Below, piece by piece: positions 35,133 through 43,357 of a stretch of 43,357 nt of DNA. The stretch is from the NCBI GenBank assembly GCA_016870365.1, contig VGBW01000009.1:1-43357 (forward strand), written 5' to 3'. This DNA comes from Actinomycetota bacterium (GTDB lineage: Bacteria > Actinomycetota > Actinomycetes > Nanopelagicales > Nanopelagicaceae). Position 1 is the stretch's first letter. Every line of letters begins with the position of its first letter. Below the pieces are notes generated by a model that was not told the origin of the DNA, made no database searches, and was given only the letters and a program-made list of their open reading frames with translations. Made by a program: the position numbers and the translations under genes.

Positions 35133-36000
35133 CAACTGGCGTGTCAGACTTCTTGCTTGCAAGGTAAGACCCAATCAAAACCAATGGAAGCCCAATAGCA
35201 ATTGCTAGCGTTAACTTCTCATCAAGAATTATGATTCCAAGAACTACTGCAACCGCAGTGTTCGGATAGACCACCAACGATGCTCTGGCAGGTCCAATTT
35301 CTCTTAGGACGATAAAGAAAATCCAGAAGGCAAGGCCCGTTGAAAAGAATCCTAGAGCTACAGTGGCGCCGATTGCCTCCATCGAGGGGCTCTGAGTTGG
35401 AAGGTTTATTGCGGCGAAGGGAGCAAAGAAAACCAAAGCCATTGCCATCGATAAGCCATTGATTGCCACCCCAGAAATCTCAGGACCCAGCCTGGTTATC
35501 ATATTTAGTGCCCAGGCATAAGAAATGGATGCAATCAAGACCATCATTATGGCAATTGCACTTTCAAAGTCATTTAAGGACTCAATTCCAACCAGAAGTG
35601 CCACACCTAATAACCCTGTGGCAATTCCAAAGATTCTAGTGCGATGAGCTGCTGTGCTATCACCGCCATGATGAGCAAATAGAGTGGCCCATATGGGAAC
35701 AGTTGAAACTAATAGTGCTACTAATCCTGATGAGAGATCCTTTTGCGCGGTGGTGATCAAATACCAAGGAATCACCATCTCAAGAACGGAGTAATACATG
35801 ATGTAGGGCCAGTACTTAAGGGCTGGGCGGATAGATTTTTCATAGAGCGCCACTGGAATCAAGAGAAGTGAGCCGATAGCCAGGCGCGAGAAGACAATGA
35901 CAGGGGTAGATAGTTCTTCAACGGCGACTTTCATGAATAGGTACGGAACGCCCCACAGCAGACCTACCAGGGCAAAAAGCGCCCAACCTTTCTTAGACAT
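35122..36000 (-). CDS. EamA-family (DMT) transporter
   Basis: 292 residues, about ten membrane helices in two EamA repeats of five (repeat 1 begins KGWALFALVGLLWGVPYLFMKVAV; repeat 2 near residue 150). Substrate unknown; exporters of amino acids and metabolites are common. Its ATG directly follows the glgM stop codon with no gap, so it is co-transcribed with glgM. Confidence 0.88.
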   Translation of the reverse strand: MSKKGWALFALVGLLWGVPYLFMKVAVEELSTPVIVFSRLAIGSLLLIPVALYEKSIRPALKYWPYIMYYSVLEMVIPWYLITTAQKDLSSGLVALLVSTVPIWATLFAHHGGDSTAAHRTRIFGIATGLLGVALLVGIESLNDFESAIAIMMVLIASISYAWALNMITRLGPEISGVAINGLSMAMALVFFAPFAAINLPTQSPSMEAIGATVALGFFSTGLAFWIFFIVLREIGPARASLVVYPNTAVAVVLGIIILDEKLTLAIAIGLPLVLIGSYLASKKSDTPVVTG

Positions 36001-37167
36001 TTACTTTATCAAACTCCGATATAACTCGACGGTAGCTTGGGCGACCCTATCCCATCCAAAGTGCTCAGTGGCACGTTTTCTGCCTAATTGACCGTATCTT
36101 ATGGAAAGTGATTTATCTGACATCACATTATTTATAGCCAAAGCTAATGACTCTTCAAATTCTGAAGGGTTAGCTGAGTAATCAACTAATACCCCAGTTT
36201 CATTATCAATTACCACTTCAGGGATACCGCCCACTCTTGAGGCTATGACTGCTGTTTGGCAGGCCATAGCCTCTAGGTTAACAATTCCTAAGGGTTCATA
36301 GATTGAAGGACAGAGAAATACTTGGGCTCCAGTGAGAAGCGCAGTTAACTCTTCTCGATTCAGCATCTGCTTAATCCAGATGACACGTCCACGCTGATGT
36401 GCCAGCTCTGAAATCAGTTGTTCAACTTCAGCACTGACGGCTGGTTCATCAGGAGATCCTGCAGCAAGAACTAAGCAGTATTCTTCGGAGACCTTCTGCC
36501 AGGCACGAAGGAGATGAGCTAGTCCCTTCTGCCTCGTGATTCTTCCAACAAATAAGCCAAAGGGCTGGCTAACTCCAAACTTCTTTAAAACCGCAAGATT
36601 TGGATTGGGGGCAAAAGCTTTGGTGTCTATCCCACTTCTTATCGTTACTACCTTGTTGGGATCAACCTCTGGGTAGGCCTTTAAGACATCCTCTCTCATG
36701 CCTTCGCTAACTGCGATGATGGCAGATGCGCTCTCATATGAAATTTTCTCAGCCCATGATGAAATCTGATAACCGCCAGCTAATTGCTCAGCCTTCCACG
36801 GGCGCAGAGGCTCTAATGAATGGGAGGTGATCACATGAGGAATTTCAAATATCTTCATAGCTAAATATCCGGATAGGTTTGCATACCAGGTATGGGAATG
36901 AGCGATATCCATTCCTTTAAGGTTCTTGGCAATATCACTATCAATTAGCAGGGCTTGAAGCGCAGGATTAATCGAGGATAACTCGCTAGGTAATTGATAA
37001 TTTGAGGCATCACCTCTTGGTCCTCCAAAGCAGTGCACAAAACTTTCGATCTCACCGCTTTCATTAAGGGCAGAGACTAGGTTCGAGATATGAACCCCTG
37101 CTCCACCATATATTTCAGGAGGCCACTCTCTAGTAATCATGGCTACTTTTACCTTAGCGCGGCTCAC
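36001..37167 (-). CDS. glgM: Glycogen-pathway glycosyltransferase GlgM (glycogen synthase, GT4)
   Basis: 388 residues. The N-terminal [25 protein letters not shown] and the C-terminal [24 protein letters not shown] are typical of the actinobacterial GT4 enzyme that makes maltose-1-phosphate from ADP-glucose and glucose-1-phosphate (Rv1212c type), formerly called GlgA. GTG start at 37167, with TACTCT ending 6 nt upstream. Divergent from glgC, whose product ADP-glucose is its donor. The choice between maltose-1-phosphate synthase and classical synthase is by orthology. Confidence 0.9.
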   Translation of the reverse strand: MSRAKVKVAMITREWPPEIYGGAGVHISNLVSALNESGEIESFVHCFGGPRGDASNYQLPSELSSINPALQALLIDSDIAKNLKGMDIAHSHTWYANLSGYLAMKIFEIPHVITSHSLEPLRPWKAEQLAGGYQISSWAEKISYESASAIIAVSEGMREDVLKAYPEVDPNKVVTIRSGIDTKAFAPNPNLAVLKKFGVSQPFGLFVGRITRQKGLAHLLRAWQKVSEEYCLVLAAGSPDEPAVSAEVEQLISELAHQRGRVIWIKQMLNREELTALLTGAQVFLCPSIYEPLGIVNLEAMACQTAVIASRVGGIPEVVIDNETGVLVDYSANPSEFEESLALAINNVMSDKSLSIRYGQLGRKRATEHFGWDRVAQATVELYRSLIK

Positions 37168-37190
37168 CTGCCAAGAGTATCGTTAGGTCT
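37168..37190. promoter_or_regulatory. Bidirectional glgM/glgC promoter with overlapping -10 elements
   Basis: Only 23 bp separate the two start codons. Plus-strand TATCGT (37178-37183) is 7 nt from the glgC ATG; minus-strand TACTCT (37174-37179) is 6 nt from the glgM GTG. The two hexamers share 2 bp, and each gene's -35 would lie inside the other's coding sequence. Neither gene has an RBS. Confidence 0.55.
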
Positions 37191-38414
37191 ATGCCTCGCT
37201 TAGATCTTCCATTAGGAATAGTTCTTGCCGGTGGTGAGGGTAAGCGTTTGATGCCGCTGACAGCAGATAGAGCTAAGCCGGCAGTTCCTTTTGGTGGCTC
37301 ATATCGTTTAGTTGATTTTGTTCTCTCAAATCTTGTCAATGCAGGTTTCCTAAGAATTGCAGTTCTTACTCAATACAAATCTCATTCGCTCGATAGGCAT
37401 ATAACTACTACTTGGAGAATGTCTACTCTTCTAGGTAACTACATAACTCCAGTTCCCGCCCAGCAGAGACTCGGTCCACGCTGGTATACCGGAAGTGCTG
37501 ATGCGATCTTGCAGAATTTCAATCTAATCCACGATGAGAATCCAAAACATGTAATTGTCTTTGGAGCCGACCATGTCTACCGCATGGATACAAATGCGAT
37601 GTATTTAAGTCACTTGCAAAGTGGAGCAGGGGTAACAGTTGCTGCAATTAGAGTCAAGAGATCAGAGGCTTCAGATTTTGGCGTTATAGAACTCGATAGC
37701 GATGGAGTTTCCATAAAGGCATTCCACGAAAAAACTAAAGATCCACCAGCTATGCCAGGTCATCCTGATCTCTGTCTAGTTTCCATGGGTAACTACATTT
37801 TCCGCCGTGATGCCATGGAGGAAGCGCTAATCCTAGACTCTGAAGATGTTGATTCCAGGCATGACTTGGGCGCCAACATTATTCCGGCTATGACTAGAGC
37901 TGGCCTTGCCAAGGTTTATGATTTTGCTAATAACGTTGTGCCAGGTGAGACAGAGCGCGATAAAAGTTATTGGCGTGATGTGGGAAGTATTGACAATTAT
38001 TTTGATGCTCACATGGATCTAGTCTCACCGCTTCCGGTATTTAATCTATATAACCGAAAGTGGCCGATCCTTACCAATCCACCATCACTTCCGCCTGCAA
38101 AATTCTCCGAGCGGGGAATTGCCTTCGATTCCGTGGTCGGAGCGGGCTCGATTATTTCTGGCGGGGAGCTACGCAGAACCGTGGCCTCCTATGATGTGCA
38201 TGCCGGTCGTGACTGCGTCGTTGAAAGCTCGGTGCTTATGCCAGCCGTGCGAATAGGAGATGGAGCCAGGGTTAAGAATGCAATACTGGATAAGAGCGTA
38301 GTAGTTGAATCTGGAGCCAGTATTGGATTTGATTTGGAGAGAGATCGCCAGCGCTTCACCGTCTCACCTGGCGGAATAGTTGTAGTCGGAAAAGGCATTG
38401 TAGTTACGCGTTAA
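37191..38414 (+). CDS. glgC: Glucose-1-phosphate adenylyltransferase GlgC
   Basis: Makes ADP-glucose from glucose-1-phosphate and ATP, the committed step to glycogen. 407 residues. Nucleotide-binding [28 protein letters not shown] at the N terminus, [10 protein letters not shown] in the core, and a C-terminal left-handed beta-helix. Starts 23 bp from divergent glgM, probably leaderless. Confidence 0.96.
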   Translation: MPRLDLPLGIVLAGGEGKRLMPLTADRAKPAVPFGGSYRLVDFVLSNLVNAGFLRIAVLTQYKSHSLDRHITTTWRMSTLLGNYITPVPAQQRLGPRWYTGSADAILQNFNLIHDENPKHVIVFGADHVYRMDTNAMYLSHLQSGAGVTVAAIRVKRSEASDFGVIELDSDGVSIKAFHEKTKDPPAMPGHPDLCLVSMGNYIFRRDAMEEALILDSEDVDSRHDLGANIIPAMTRAGLAKVYDFANNVVPGETERDKSYWRDVGSIDNYFDAHMDLVSPLPVFNLYNRKWPILTNPPSLPPAKFSERGIAFDSVVGAGSIISGGELRRTVASYDVHAGRDCVVESSVLMPAVRIGDGARVKNAILDKSVVVESGASIGFDLERDRQRFTVSPGGIVVVGKGIVVTR

Positions 38415-38497
38415 TTTCCTCGATAGTTTTGTGATGCGCTAGAATCTCCCACTTGAGTCAGAGCAGACTCAAATCCCTTTAGCCAATCGGAGTTTAT

Positions 38498-39523
38498 ATG
38501 CGTTTCGGTGTGCTTACAGGCGGTGGAGATTGCCCAGGGCTCAATGCTGTCATAAGGGCAGTGGTTCGCAAGGGCGAGAAAGAATATGGCTATGAGTTCA
38601 TCGGATTTCGTGATGGATGGAGAGGTCCTCTAGAGGGTCTTACGATGCCGCTTAATATGAGGGCGACTCGTGGCATCTTGCCAAGGGGTGGAACAATTCT
38701 CGGTTCATCTCGCACCAATCCATTTAAGATTGAAAATGGTGTAAAAAAGATCAAAGAGAATCTTGCAAAAGTGAATGTTGACGCTCTGATTGTAATCGGC
38801 GGCGAGGACACCTTGGGAGTGGCAACGAAATTAGGTGGCCTAGGGGTCAAGGTAATTGGCGTTCCAAAGACCATTGATAACGATTTAAGTAATACTGACT
38901 ACACCTTTGGTTTTGATACAGCAGTAAATATCGCAGTTGAAGCAATTGATCGTCTTCATACCACCGCTGAATCTCATCATCGCGCATTAATTGTCGAGGT
39001 TATGGGAAGACATGCTGGTTGGATTGCGCTGCACTCAGGTCTTGCAGGCGGTGCTTCATGCATTCTTATCCCTGAAGTGCCATTCGATATTGAAAAAGTC
39101 TGTTCATATGTGAAGTCTAGATTTGAGCAATCCTATGCCCCTATCTTGGTAGTTGCCGAGGGCGCACTTCCAAAAGATGGCGATTTAATTACCAAAGATT
39201 CCACCAAAGATGCCTTTGGTCATGTAAAGCTCTCAGGCATTGGTGAGTGGCTGGCAACAGAGATTGAAAAACGTACTGGGGCTGAGGCTCGCACCTCCAT
39301 CCTTGGACACATTCAACGCGGTGGAACGCCAACGGCATTTGATCGTGTTCTGGCTACCCGCTTTGGCCTACATGCAATAACTGCGGCTCATGAAGGCGAC
39401 TGGGGCAAGATGGTTGCCCTCCATGGAACGGCAATTAAGCGAGTTCCTCTGGCAACGGCCACTGCGAAGTTAAAGACAGTAGATCCCTCGCTATTGAAAG
39501 AGGCAGAGGTCTTCTTCGGATAA
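38498..39523 (+). CDS. pfkA: 6-phosphofructokinase, predicted PPi-dependent type
   Basis: Phosphorylates fructose-6-phosphate. 341 residues, group III fold. GGGDCPGLNAVIRAV at the N terminus, catalytic VPKTIDND, and VMGRHAGWIAL. Positions 104 and 124 (same as E. coli numbering) are Asp (in GGEDT) and Lys (in VPKTID). E. coli ATP-PFK has Gly at both; Asp104 and Lys124 are hallmarks of PPi-using enzymes such as that of Amycolatopsis methanolica. ATG follows GGAG (cGGAGTTTAT). A stop-overlapping hairpin follows. Confidence 0.95.
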   Translation: MRFGVLTGGGDCPGLNAVIRAVVRKGEKEYGYEFIGFRDGWRGPLEGLTMPLNMRATRGILPRGGTILGSSRTNPFKIENGVKKIKENLAKVNVDALIVIGGEDTLGVATKLGGLGVKVIGVPKTIDNDLSNTDYTFGFDTAVNIAVEAIDRLHTTAESHHRALIVEVMGRHAGWIALHSGLAGGASCILIPEVPFDIEKVCSYVKSRFEQSYAPILVVAEGALPKDGDLITKDSTKDAFGHVKLSGIGEWLATEIEKRTGAEARTSILGHIQRGGTPTAFDRVLATRFGLHAITAAHEGDWGKMVALHGTAIKRVPLATATAKLKTVDPSLLKEAEVFFG

Positions 39524-39539
39524 TCGGCAAGCGCCGATT
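39522..39539 (+). terminator. Perfect hairpin overlapping the pfkA stop
   Basis: AATCGGC (39522-39528), loop AAGC, GCCGATT (39533-39539): a perfect 7-bp stem beginning in the stop codon. No T tract follows, so it may act as an mRNA 3'-end stabiliser or a weak terminator. Confidence 0.45.
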
Positions 39540-39552
39540 GCCCTAAGTTGCC

Positions 39553-39558
39553 TACTCT
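39553..39558 (+). promoter_or_regulatory. Candidate leaderless -10 of aroG
   Basis: TACTCT ends 6 nt before ATG 39565. This also favours that ATG over the in-frame TTG at 39559. Confidence 0.4.
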
Positions 39559-39564
39559 TTGACC

Positions 39565-40899
39565 ATGTCAATCGAGTCTCTCTTTGACCCAGCCCTTGAG
39601 GCATCGCAACAGCCTAATTGGCCAGATCGCTCTGAATTAGAGCGGGCAGTTAAAGAGCTAAAGTCACTACCACCTTTAGTTTTTGCTGGCGAATGCGACA
39701 ACTTGAAAGAGAAAATTGCGCAGGCAGCAGATGGTAAGGCCTTCATGCTCCAGGGCGGTGATTGCGCAGAGACTTTTGCCGCAGCGACTGCCGATTCCAT
39801 CCGCAATCGTATAAAGACTATCTTGCAGATGGCTGCAGTTCTTCAATACGGGGCTAGTTTGCCCGTAATCAAAGTAGGTCGAATGGCTGGGCAATTTGCT
39901 AAGCCAAGAAGTAATGATTTGGAGACCCGAGGAGAAATATCTCTGCCTGCATATCGCGGAGATGCCGTTAATGATTTGGAATTTAGCCAAGCTGCTCGCC
40001 GTCCAAATCCTGCTCGCCTAGTCAAGGTCTATCACACCTCATCTGCAACTCTCAATCTAGTTCGTGCTTTTACCCAAGGCGGATTCGCGGACCTACGTTT
40101 AGTGCATGAGTGGAATAAGGGATTTGTTAAGGATTCTCGCATTGGCACTCGTTATGAAGCTATGGCTAATGAGATTGGCAGAGCTCTTGATTTCATGCGA
40201 TCTGCCGGGATTAACCCTGCGGAGTTCAAGACTGTTGATTTCTATTCAAGCCATGAAGCTTTGATTCTTGAGTATGAAAAGGCCCTAACGAGAATCGATT
40301 CAAGAACTGGTAATGCTTATGATGTATCAGCACACTTTCTCTGGATTGGTGATCGCACCCGACAGTTGGACGGAGCTCATATTGATTTTGCAAAGAAGAT
40401 CAGAAATCCTATTGGGGTAAAACTCGGACCAAAAACAAGCCCTGAGAACGCCCTGGAGGTCATCAAAGCTCTCAATCCAAATGATGAGCCAGGAAGACTG
40501 ACCTTTATCACCCGAATGGGCGCAGCAAATGTGCGCGGAGCCCTTCCTGGAATTATTGAGGCGGCGAGCAAGTCTGGAGCCAAAGTTCTCTGGGTATGTG
40601 ATCCTATGCATGGCAATACTTATGAAGCGCCCAGTGGATATAAGACCCGTAAATTCGATGATGTTCTAGATGAGGTAAGGGGATTCTTTGAAGTCCATCA
40701 AGAACTTGGAACTCATCCTGGTGGAATCCATATCGAGTTAACCGGCGATGATGTCACCGAGTGTGTTGGTGGAGGGGAGGCGATTTCACATGAGGATCTT
40801 GCTACCCGCTATGAGAGCGCCTGTGATCCAAGGCTTAATCACACCCAATCTCTCGAACTTGCTTTTCTTGTTGCAGAGATGCTTCGCGATCGTTCTTAG
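39565..40899 (+). CDS. aroG: Class II DAHP synthase
   Basis: Condenses phosphoenolpyruvate and erythrose-4-phosphate, the first step of the shikimate pathway. 444 residues, the class II (plant-like, mycobacterial AroG) length. Markers: FMLQGGDCAETFA, KVGRMAGQFAKPRS, GDRTRQLDGAHI and WVCDPMHGNT (metal ligands). The start is ATG 39565; a TTG two codons earlier is less likely. Preceded by a -10-like element at 6 nt; no RBS. Confidence 0.95.
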   Translation: MSIESLFDPALEASQQPNWPDRSELERAVKELKSLPPLVFAGECDNLKEKIAQAADGKAFMLQGGDCAETFAAATADSIRNRIKTILQMAAVLQYGASLPVIKVGRMAGQFAKPRSNDLETRGEISLPAYRGDAVNDLEFSQAARRPNPARLVKVYHTSSATLNLVRAFTQGGFADLRLVHEWNKGFVKDSRIGTRYEAMANEIGRALDFMRSAGINPAEFKTVDFYSSHEALILEYEKALTRIDSRTGNAYDVSAHFLWIGDRTRQLDGAHIDFAKKIRNPIGVKLGPKTSPENALEVIKALNPNDEPGRLTFITRMGAANVRGALPGIIEAASKSGAKVLWVCDPMHGNTYEAPSGYKTRKFDDVLDEVRGFFEVHQELGTHPGGIHIELTGDDVTECVGGGEAISHEDLATRYESACDPRLNHTQSLELAFLVAEMLRDRS

Positions 40900-40924
40900 T
40901 CTTTACCTCAATCAGCCCTGGCAT

Positions 40925-40930
40925 TAGTCT
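40925..40930 (+). promoter_or_regulatory. Candidate leaderless -10 of the methyltransferase gene
   Basis: TAGTCT ends 6 nt before GTG 40937. There is no RBS. Confidence 0.35.
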
Positions 40931-40936
40931 TTTCCC

Positions 40937-41428
40937 GTGTTGCTTGGAACTTCTCTTAAGACTCCAGTTGGGGTGCTATCTCTTATTTCTCGCGAACATG
41001 TCCTCATCGCCGCAGGTTTTACCACCCAAGAAGATCTTCTCTCCACAATTTCAAGAAAGGAGAGGAACTTAGAAGTTAAGAGAGTCAATGAAATTCCCAT
41101 AGTCTCAGTGCTTATTAACGATTACTTTGACGGGGATTTATTTGCACTTGATGGTATTAGCGTTGATCAAGAAGGTGAGAAGTTTTCGCAAACGGTATGG
41201 AGAGTCATGAGAAAAGTATCTCCGGGCAAGACTCTCTCCTATGCCGATCTTGCCAGACGTGCAGGTTCTGCTGATGCAGTGAGAGCTGCAGGAAGTGCTT
41301 GTGCCCGAAATTCAATTGCCTTAGTAGTTCCTTGCCATCGAATTGTCAAATCATCCGGAGCTCTAGGAAATTATGCTTATGGATTGAAATATAAACAGTG
41401 GCTACTCAACCATGAAGGCGCCATTTAG
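40937..41428 (+). CDS. ogt: Methylated-DNA-protein-cysteine methyltransferase
   Basis: Suicidal repair of O6-alkylguanine. 163 residues. The acceptor cysteine is in VPCHRIV near residue 137, with the helix-turn-helix [18 protein letters not shown] just before it. The N-terminal ~70 residues are the usual Ogt-like domain. GTG start. The 3' end overlaps the convergent threonine aldolase gene by 27 bp. Confidence 0.93.
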   Translation: MLLGTSLKTPVGVLSLISREHVLIAAGFTTQEDLLSTISRKERNLEVKRVNEIPIVSVLINDYFDGDLFALDGISVDQEGEKFSQTVWRVMRKVSPGKTLSYADLARRAGSADAVRAAGSACARNSIALVVPCHRIVKSSGALGNYAYGLKYKQWLLNHEGAI

Positions 41429-42466
41429 AAGTTCCTGCAAGATAAAGCAGGCGCGATCATTTGCTTCATCAGAGATATCCATATGTGTAACTAATCTGAC
41501 ATAGTTCTCTCCAAGAGCGCTCACCCATAGGCCCTTCTGTCTTGCTGCCGAGGCAAATTCAATTGCAGACATCTTTGCTTCAGAGAGGTCAAGGCCAATG
41601 ATGTTTGTCTCAACAGAATCTGGATTAATCGTAGTGGGCGCAGCGCCGGCACAGGCATGGGCTAGCTTCTTGGCCTTTAAGTGATCTTCAGCTATTCGGG
41701 CGATATTGTTGTCAAGAGCGAAGTGACCAGCTGCTGCCAAAATGCCAACCTGTCTCATCCCAGCGCCATATCTCTTGCGCCAAACCCTAGAGGAGGCAAT
41801 GCGCTCTTTACTTGATATCATCAATGATCCAACTGGAGCTCCAAGGCCTTTTGATAGGCAGACGCTTATAGTTTCAAAATATTTACCATACTCTGATAAT
41901 GGAATTCCAGATGCCACGTGCGCATTCCAAATTCTCGCTCCATCTAGGTGAAGATAGAGCCCTAATTCTTCTGCCTGCTTACTAAGCAGAGCGATTTGAT
42001 CCATGGGCTGAACACTTCCACCGCCAAAATTATGGGTATTCTCAATTGCAATAGCCGTTGTTGAAACAAGGTAAGGACCAGAATCAGGTCTTGCCAACTC
42101 TAGAACCTGTGTGGCATTTAATAACCCACGCTCTGCCAGCCAAGTCCGAGTAGTAATTCCACTAAATACCGCCCCAGCTCCCAACTCTGCTCGTGCAATA
42201 TGTGAATTTGTCTCACAAATGAGCTCATCTCCTGGGGAAACCAAAGATCTAATTGCTAATTGATTAGCAAGGGAGCCACTTGGAGTAAACAGGGCTGCCT
42301 CTTTTCCAAATAGCTCTGCAACTCTTTCTTCTAGGGAATTTACGGTTGGATCATCTGAGTAGACATCATCGCCAACTTCTGCGTTAGCCATGGCAGCACG
42401 CATCCCTACTGAAGGTTTGGTTACGGTATCAGACCTTAGATCTATGACATTTGAGCCAGTTATCAT
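41402..42466 (-). CDS. Low-specificity L-threonine aldolase
   Basis: PLP enzyme splitting threonine (or allo-threonine) to glycine and acetaldehyde. 354 residues, aspartate-aminotransferase fold. [19 protein letters not shown] at the N terminus is diagnostic, as are [13 protein letters not shown] and [10 protein letters not shown]; the PLP lysine is in [13 protein letters not shown]. It starts 12 bp after the stop of the EamA gene and probably shares its transcript. Its stop overlaps ogt. Confidence 0.92.
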   Translation of the reverse strand: MITGSNVIDLRSDTVTKPSVGMRAAMANAEVGDDVYSDDPTVNSLEERVAELFGKEAALFTPSGSLANQLAIRSLVSPGDELICETNSHIARAELGAGAVFSGITTRTWLAERGLLNATQVLELARPDSGPYLVSTTAIAIENTHNFGGGSVQPMDQIALLSKQAEELGLYLHLDGARIWNAHVASGIPLSEYGKYFETISVCLSKGLGAPVGSLMISSKERIASSRVWRKRYGAGMRQVGILAAAGHFALDNNIARIAEDHLKAKKLAHACAGAAPTTINPDSVETNIIGLDLSEAKMSAIEFASAARQKGLWVSALGENYVRLVTHMDISDEANDRACFILQELLNGAFMVE

Positions 42467-42478
42467 TGCCCTATTATC

Positions 42479-43339
42479 TCAACTAGATCGTGTAGAAGAA
42501 AAGCGTGGCTGCACTATCGCAAGCATGGCAATAAGCATCAAAGTTCCACCGGTTGCTAATCGAAGAGTAAAAGGCTCCATTCCATAGGCAAAAGAGAATA
42601 GAGCGGCAAAGACCACTTCCATCGTGAGTATCACCGCTACTTTAGTGGTTGAGATTCGAGCCTGGGACCAGGTTTGAATCACAAAAGCAAGAGCTGTTGC
42701 AAAGACGGCCGTAAAGATTACAACTGCCCAAACTTTAGTCTCTGGGGGAGGCGTGAATCCATTAATCCCTGCTGGAATTGCCGACAAAAGGGCGCAACCG
42801 ATTAACTGCACCACCGTTAAGGCGTAGGCATCAAAATTCTTGCTCCAAGCACCAAGCATGATGATGTGAATCGCAAACAAGATCGCTGAGATGAATACCA
42901 GGAGCTCTCCAAATCCAACACTCCAACCTTTAACAGAGAGAACTGCAAGACCCGCCATAGCAAGGAAGATAAAGCCCCACATCGCTAGGGTTACTCGCTC
43001 CTTGAGCAGTAATCCTGCTATTAGAGGCGTGATTACTACATAAAGACCAGTAATAAAACCGGTGATTGCAGGAGTAGTTCGATCAAGACCTAGGGTTTGA
43101 AAGACATATCCAGAGCCTAGAGCTGAACCAATAATGAATCCTTTAGTGACAAGTTCCTTGGTAAAGAGCCTTAATACCTTTGGCTTGATGATAATCATTG
43201 ACACAGCTGCAAAGATAAATCTTGATGTTAGAAAGCTATAGACATCCTGCTCATCTAGAATGTCCTTCATCCAGACAAATGAGATGCCCCACATGGCAGC
43301 TACCCCAAGGAGAGCCCAGGGGGCTAATCTAAGTTGCAC
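42479..43339 (-). CDS. EamA-family (DMT) transporter
   Basis: 286 residues, ten predicted membrane helices in two EamA repeats (WALLGVAAMWGISFVWMKDI at the start; GELLVFISAILFAIHIIML near residue 150). GTG start with GAGGGA as RBS on the minus strand, so the gene is complete within the window. It is not closely similar to the EamA protein at 35122. Linked to the threonine aldolase gene, but the substrate is unknown. Confidence 0.88.
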   Translation of the reverse strand: MQLRLAPWALLGVAAMWGISFVWMKDILDEQDVYSFLTSRFIFAAVSMIIIKPKVLRLFTKELVTKGFIIGSALGSGYVFQTLGLDRTTPAITGFITGLYVVITPLIAGLLLKERVTLAMWGFIFLAMAGLAVLSVKGWSVGFGELLVFISAILFAIHIIMLGAWSKNFDAYALTVVQLIGCALLSAIPAGINGFTPPPETKVWAVVIFTAVFATALAFVIQTWSQARISTTKVAVILTMEVVFAALFSFAYGMEPFTLRLATGGTLMLIAMLAIVQPRFSSTRSS

Positions 43340-43357
43340 TATTTATCCCTCATTTTC

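Noticed and set aside
1-43357. CRISPR array, prophage or genomic island
   Set aside because: No regularly spaced repeats, integrase, transposase or block of foreign-looking genes was seen; the genes are mostly core functions.

Overview
The window looks like a piece of a compact, moderate-GC actinobacterial chromosome. The best match is the freshwater acI / Candidatus Nanopelagicales type, but that is inference from gene content and compactness, not from a marker search. Actinobacterial signatures are two SAM-IV riboswitches, SepH, a DUF4192 protein, LexA divergent from a ChiZ/DivS-like LysM protein, glycogen-pathway glgM divergent from glgC, class II DAHP synthase, and a sigA / small zinc-finger protein / parE neighbourhood. 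Many genes overlap by 4 bp, and several divergent start codons lie only 23-47 bp apart. I see no insertion sequence, prophage, CRISPR array, tRNA or rRNA.

Layout. 1-4091: operon miaB (5' end cut off by the window), miaA, dapF, hflX. 4095-5307: SOS module, lexA divergent from a LysM cell-division suppressor with a perfect SOS box between them. 5358-8863: nrdR with two NrdR boxes, then the B12-dependent ribonucleotide reductase nrdJ. 8864-11000: small ORFs, a secreted PKD protein and a DUF4192 protein. 11003-12112: ald. 12119-17474: methionine regulon made of two near-identical SAM-IV riboswitches, the first ahead of a polar amino-acid ABC transporter and the second ahead of metY-metX. 17604-21447: sigA, a CDGSH protein, a DUF218 membrane protein and a FAD oxidoreductase. 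21422-25430: a small zinc-finger protein, parE, and a convergent short parC without its C-terminal domain. 25460-28378: pseudouridine salvage (psuG, psuK) divergent from a phosphodiesterase. 28375-31266: sepH, an MFS transporter and an inositol-monophosphatase-family gene. 31398-35132: rplS, lepB, rnhB, dprA, era. 35122-38414: an EamA transporter, glgM and glgC. 38498-43339: a phosphofructokinase with PPi-type residues, aroG, ogt, threonine aldolase and a second EamA transporter.

Most of the window is housekeeping. The parts most worth a second look are regulatory: the duplicated riboswitch, which assigns an otherwise generic ABC transporter to sulfur amino-acid supply; a recurring TANNNT-N6/7-start arrangement that suggests leaderless transcription at many genes; and a glgM/glgC spacer in which the two -10 elements overlap. 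Protein-level oddities are the minimal ParC, the PPi-type PFK residues, an altered Era G4 motif, a repeated motif in the SigA tail and a long acidic tail on ribosomal protein L19. I did not find a convincing wholly new multi-gene system.
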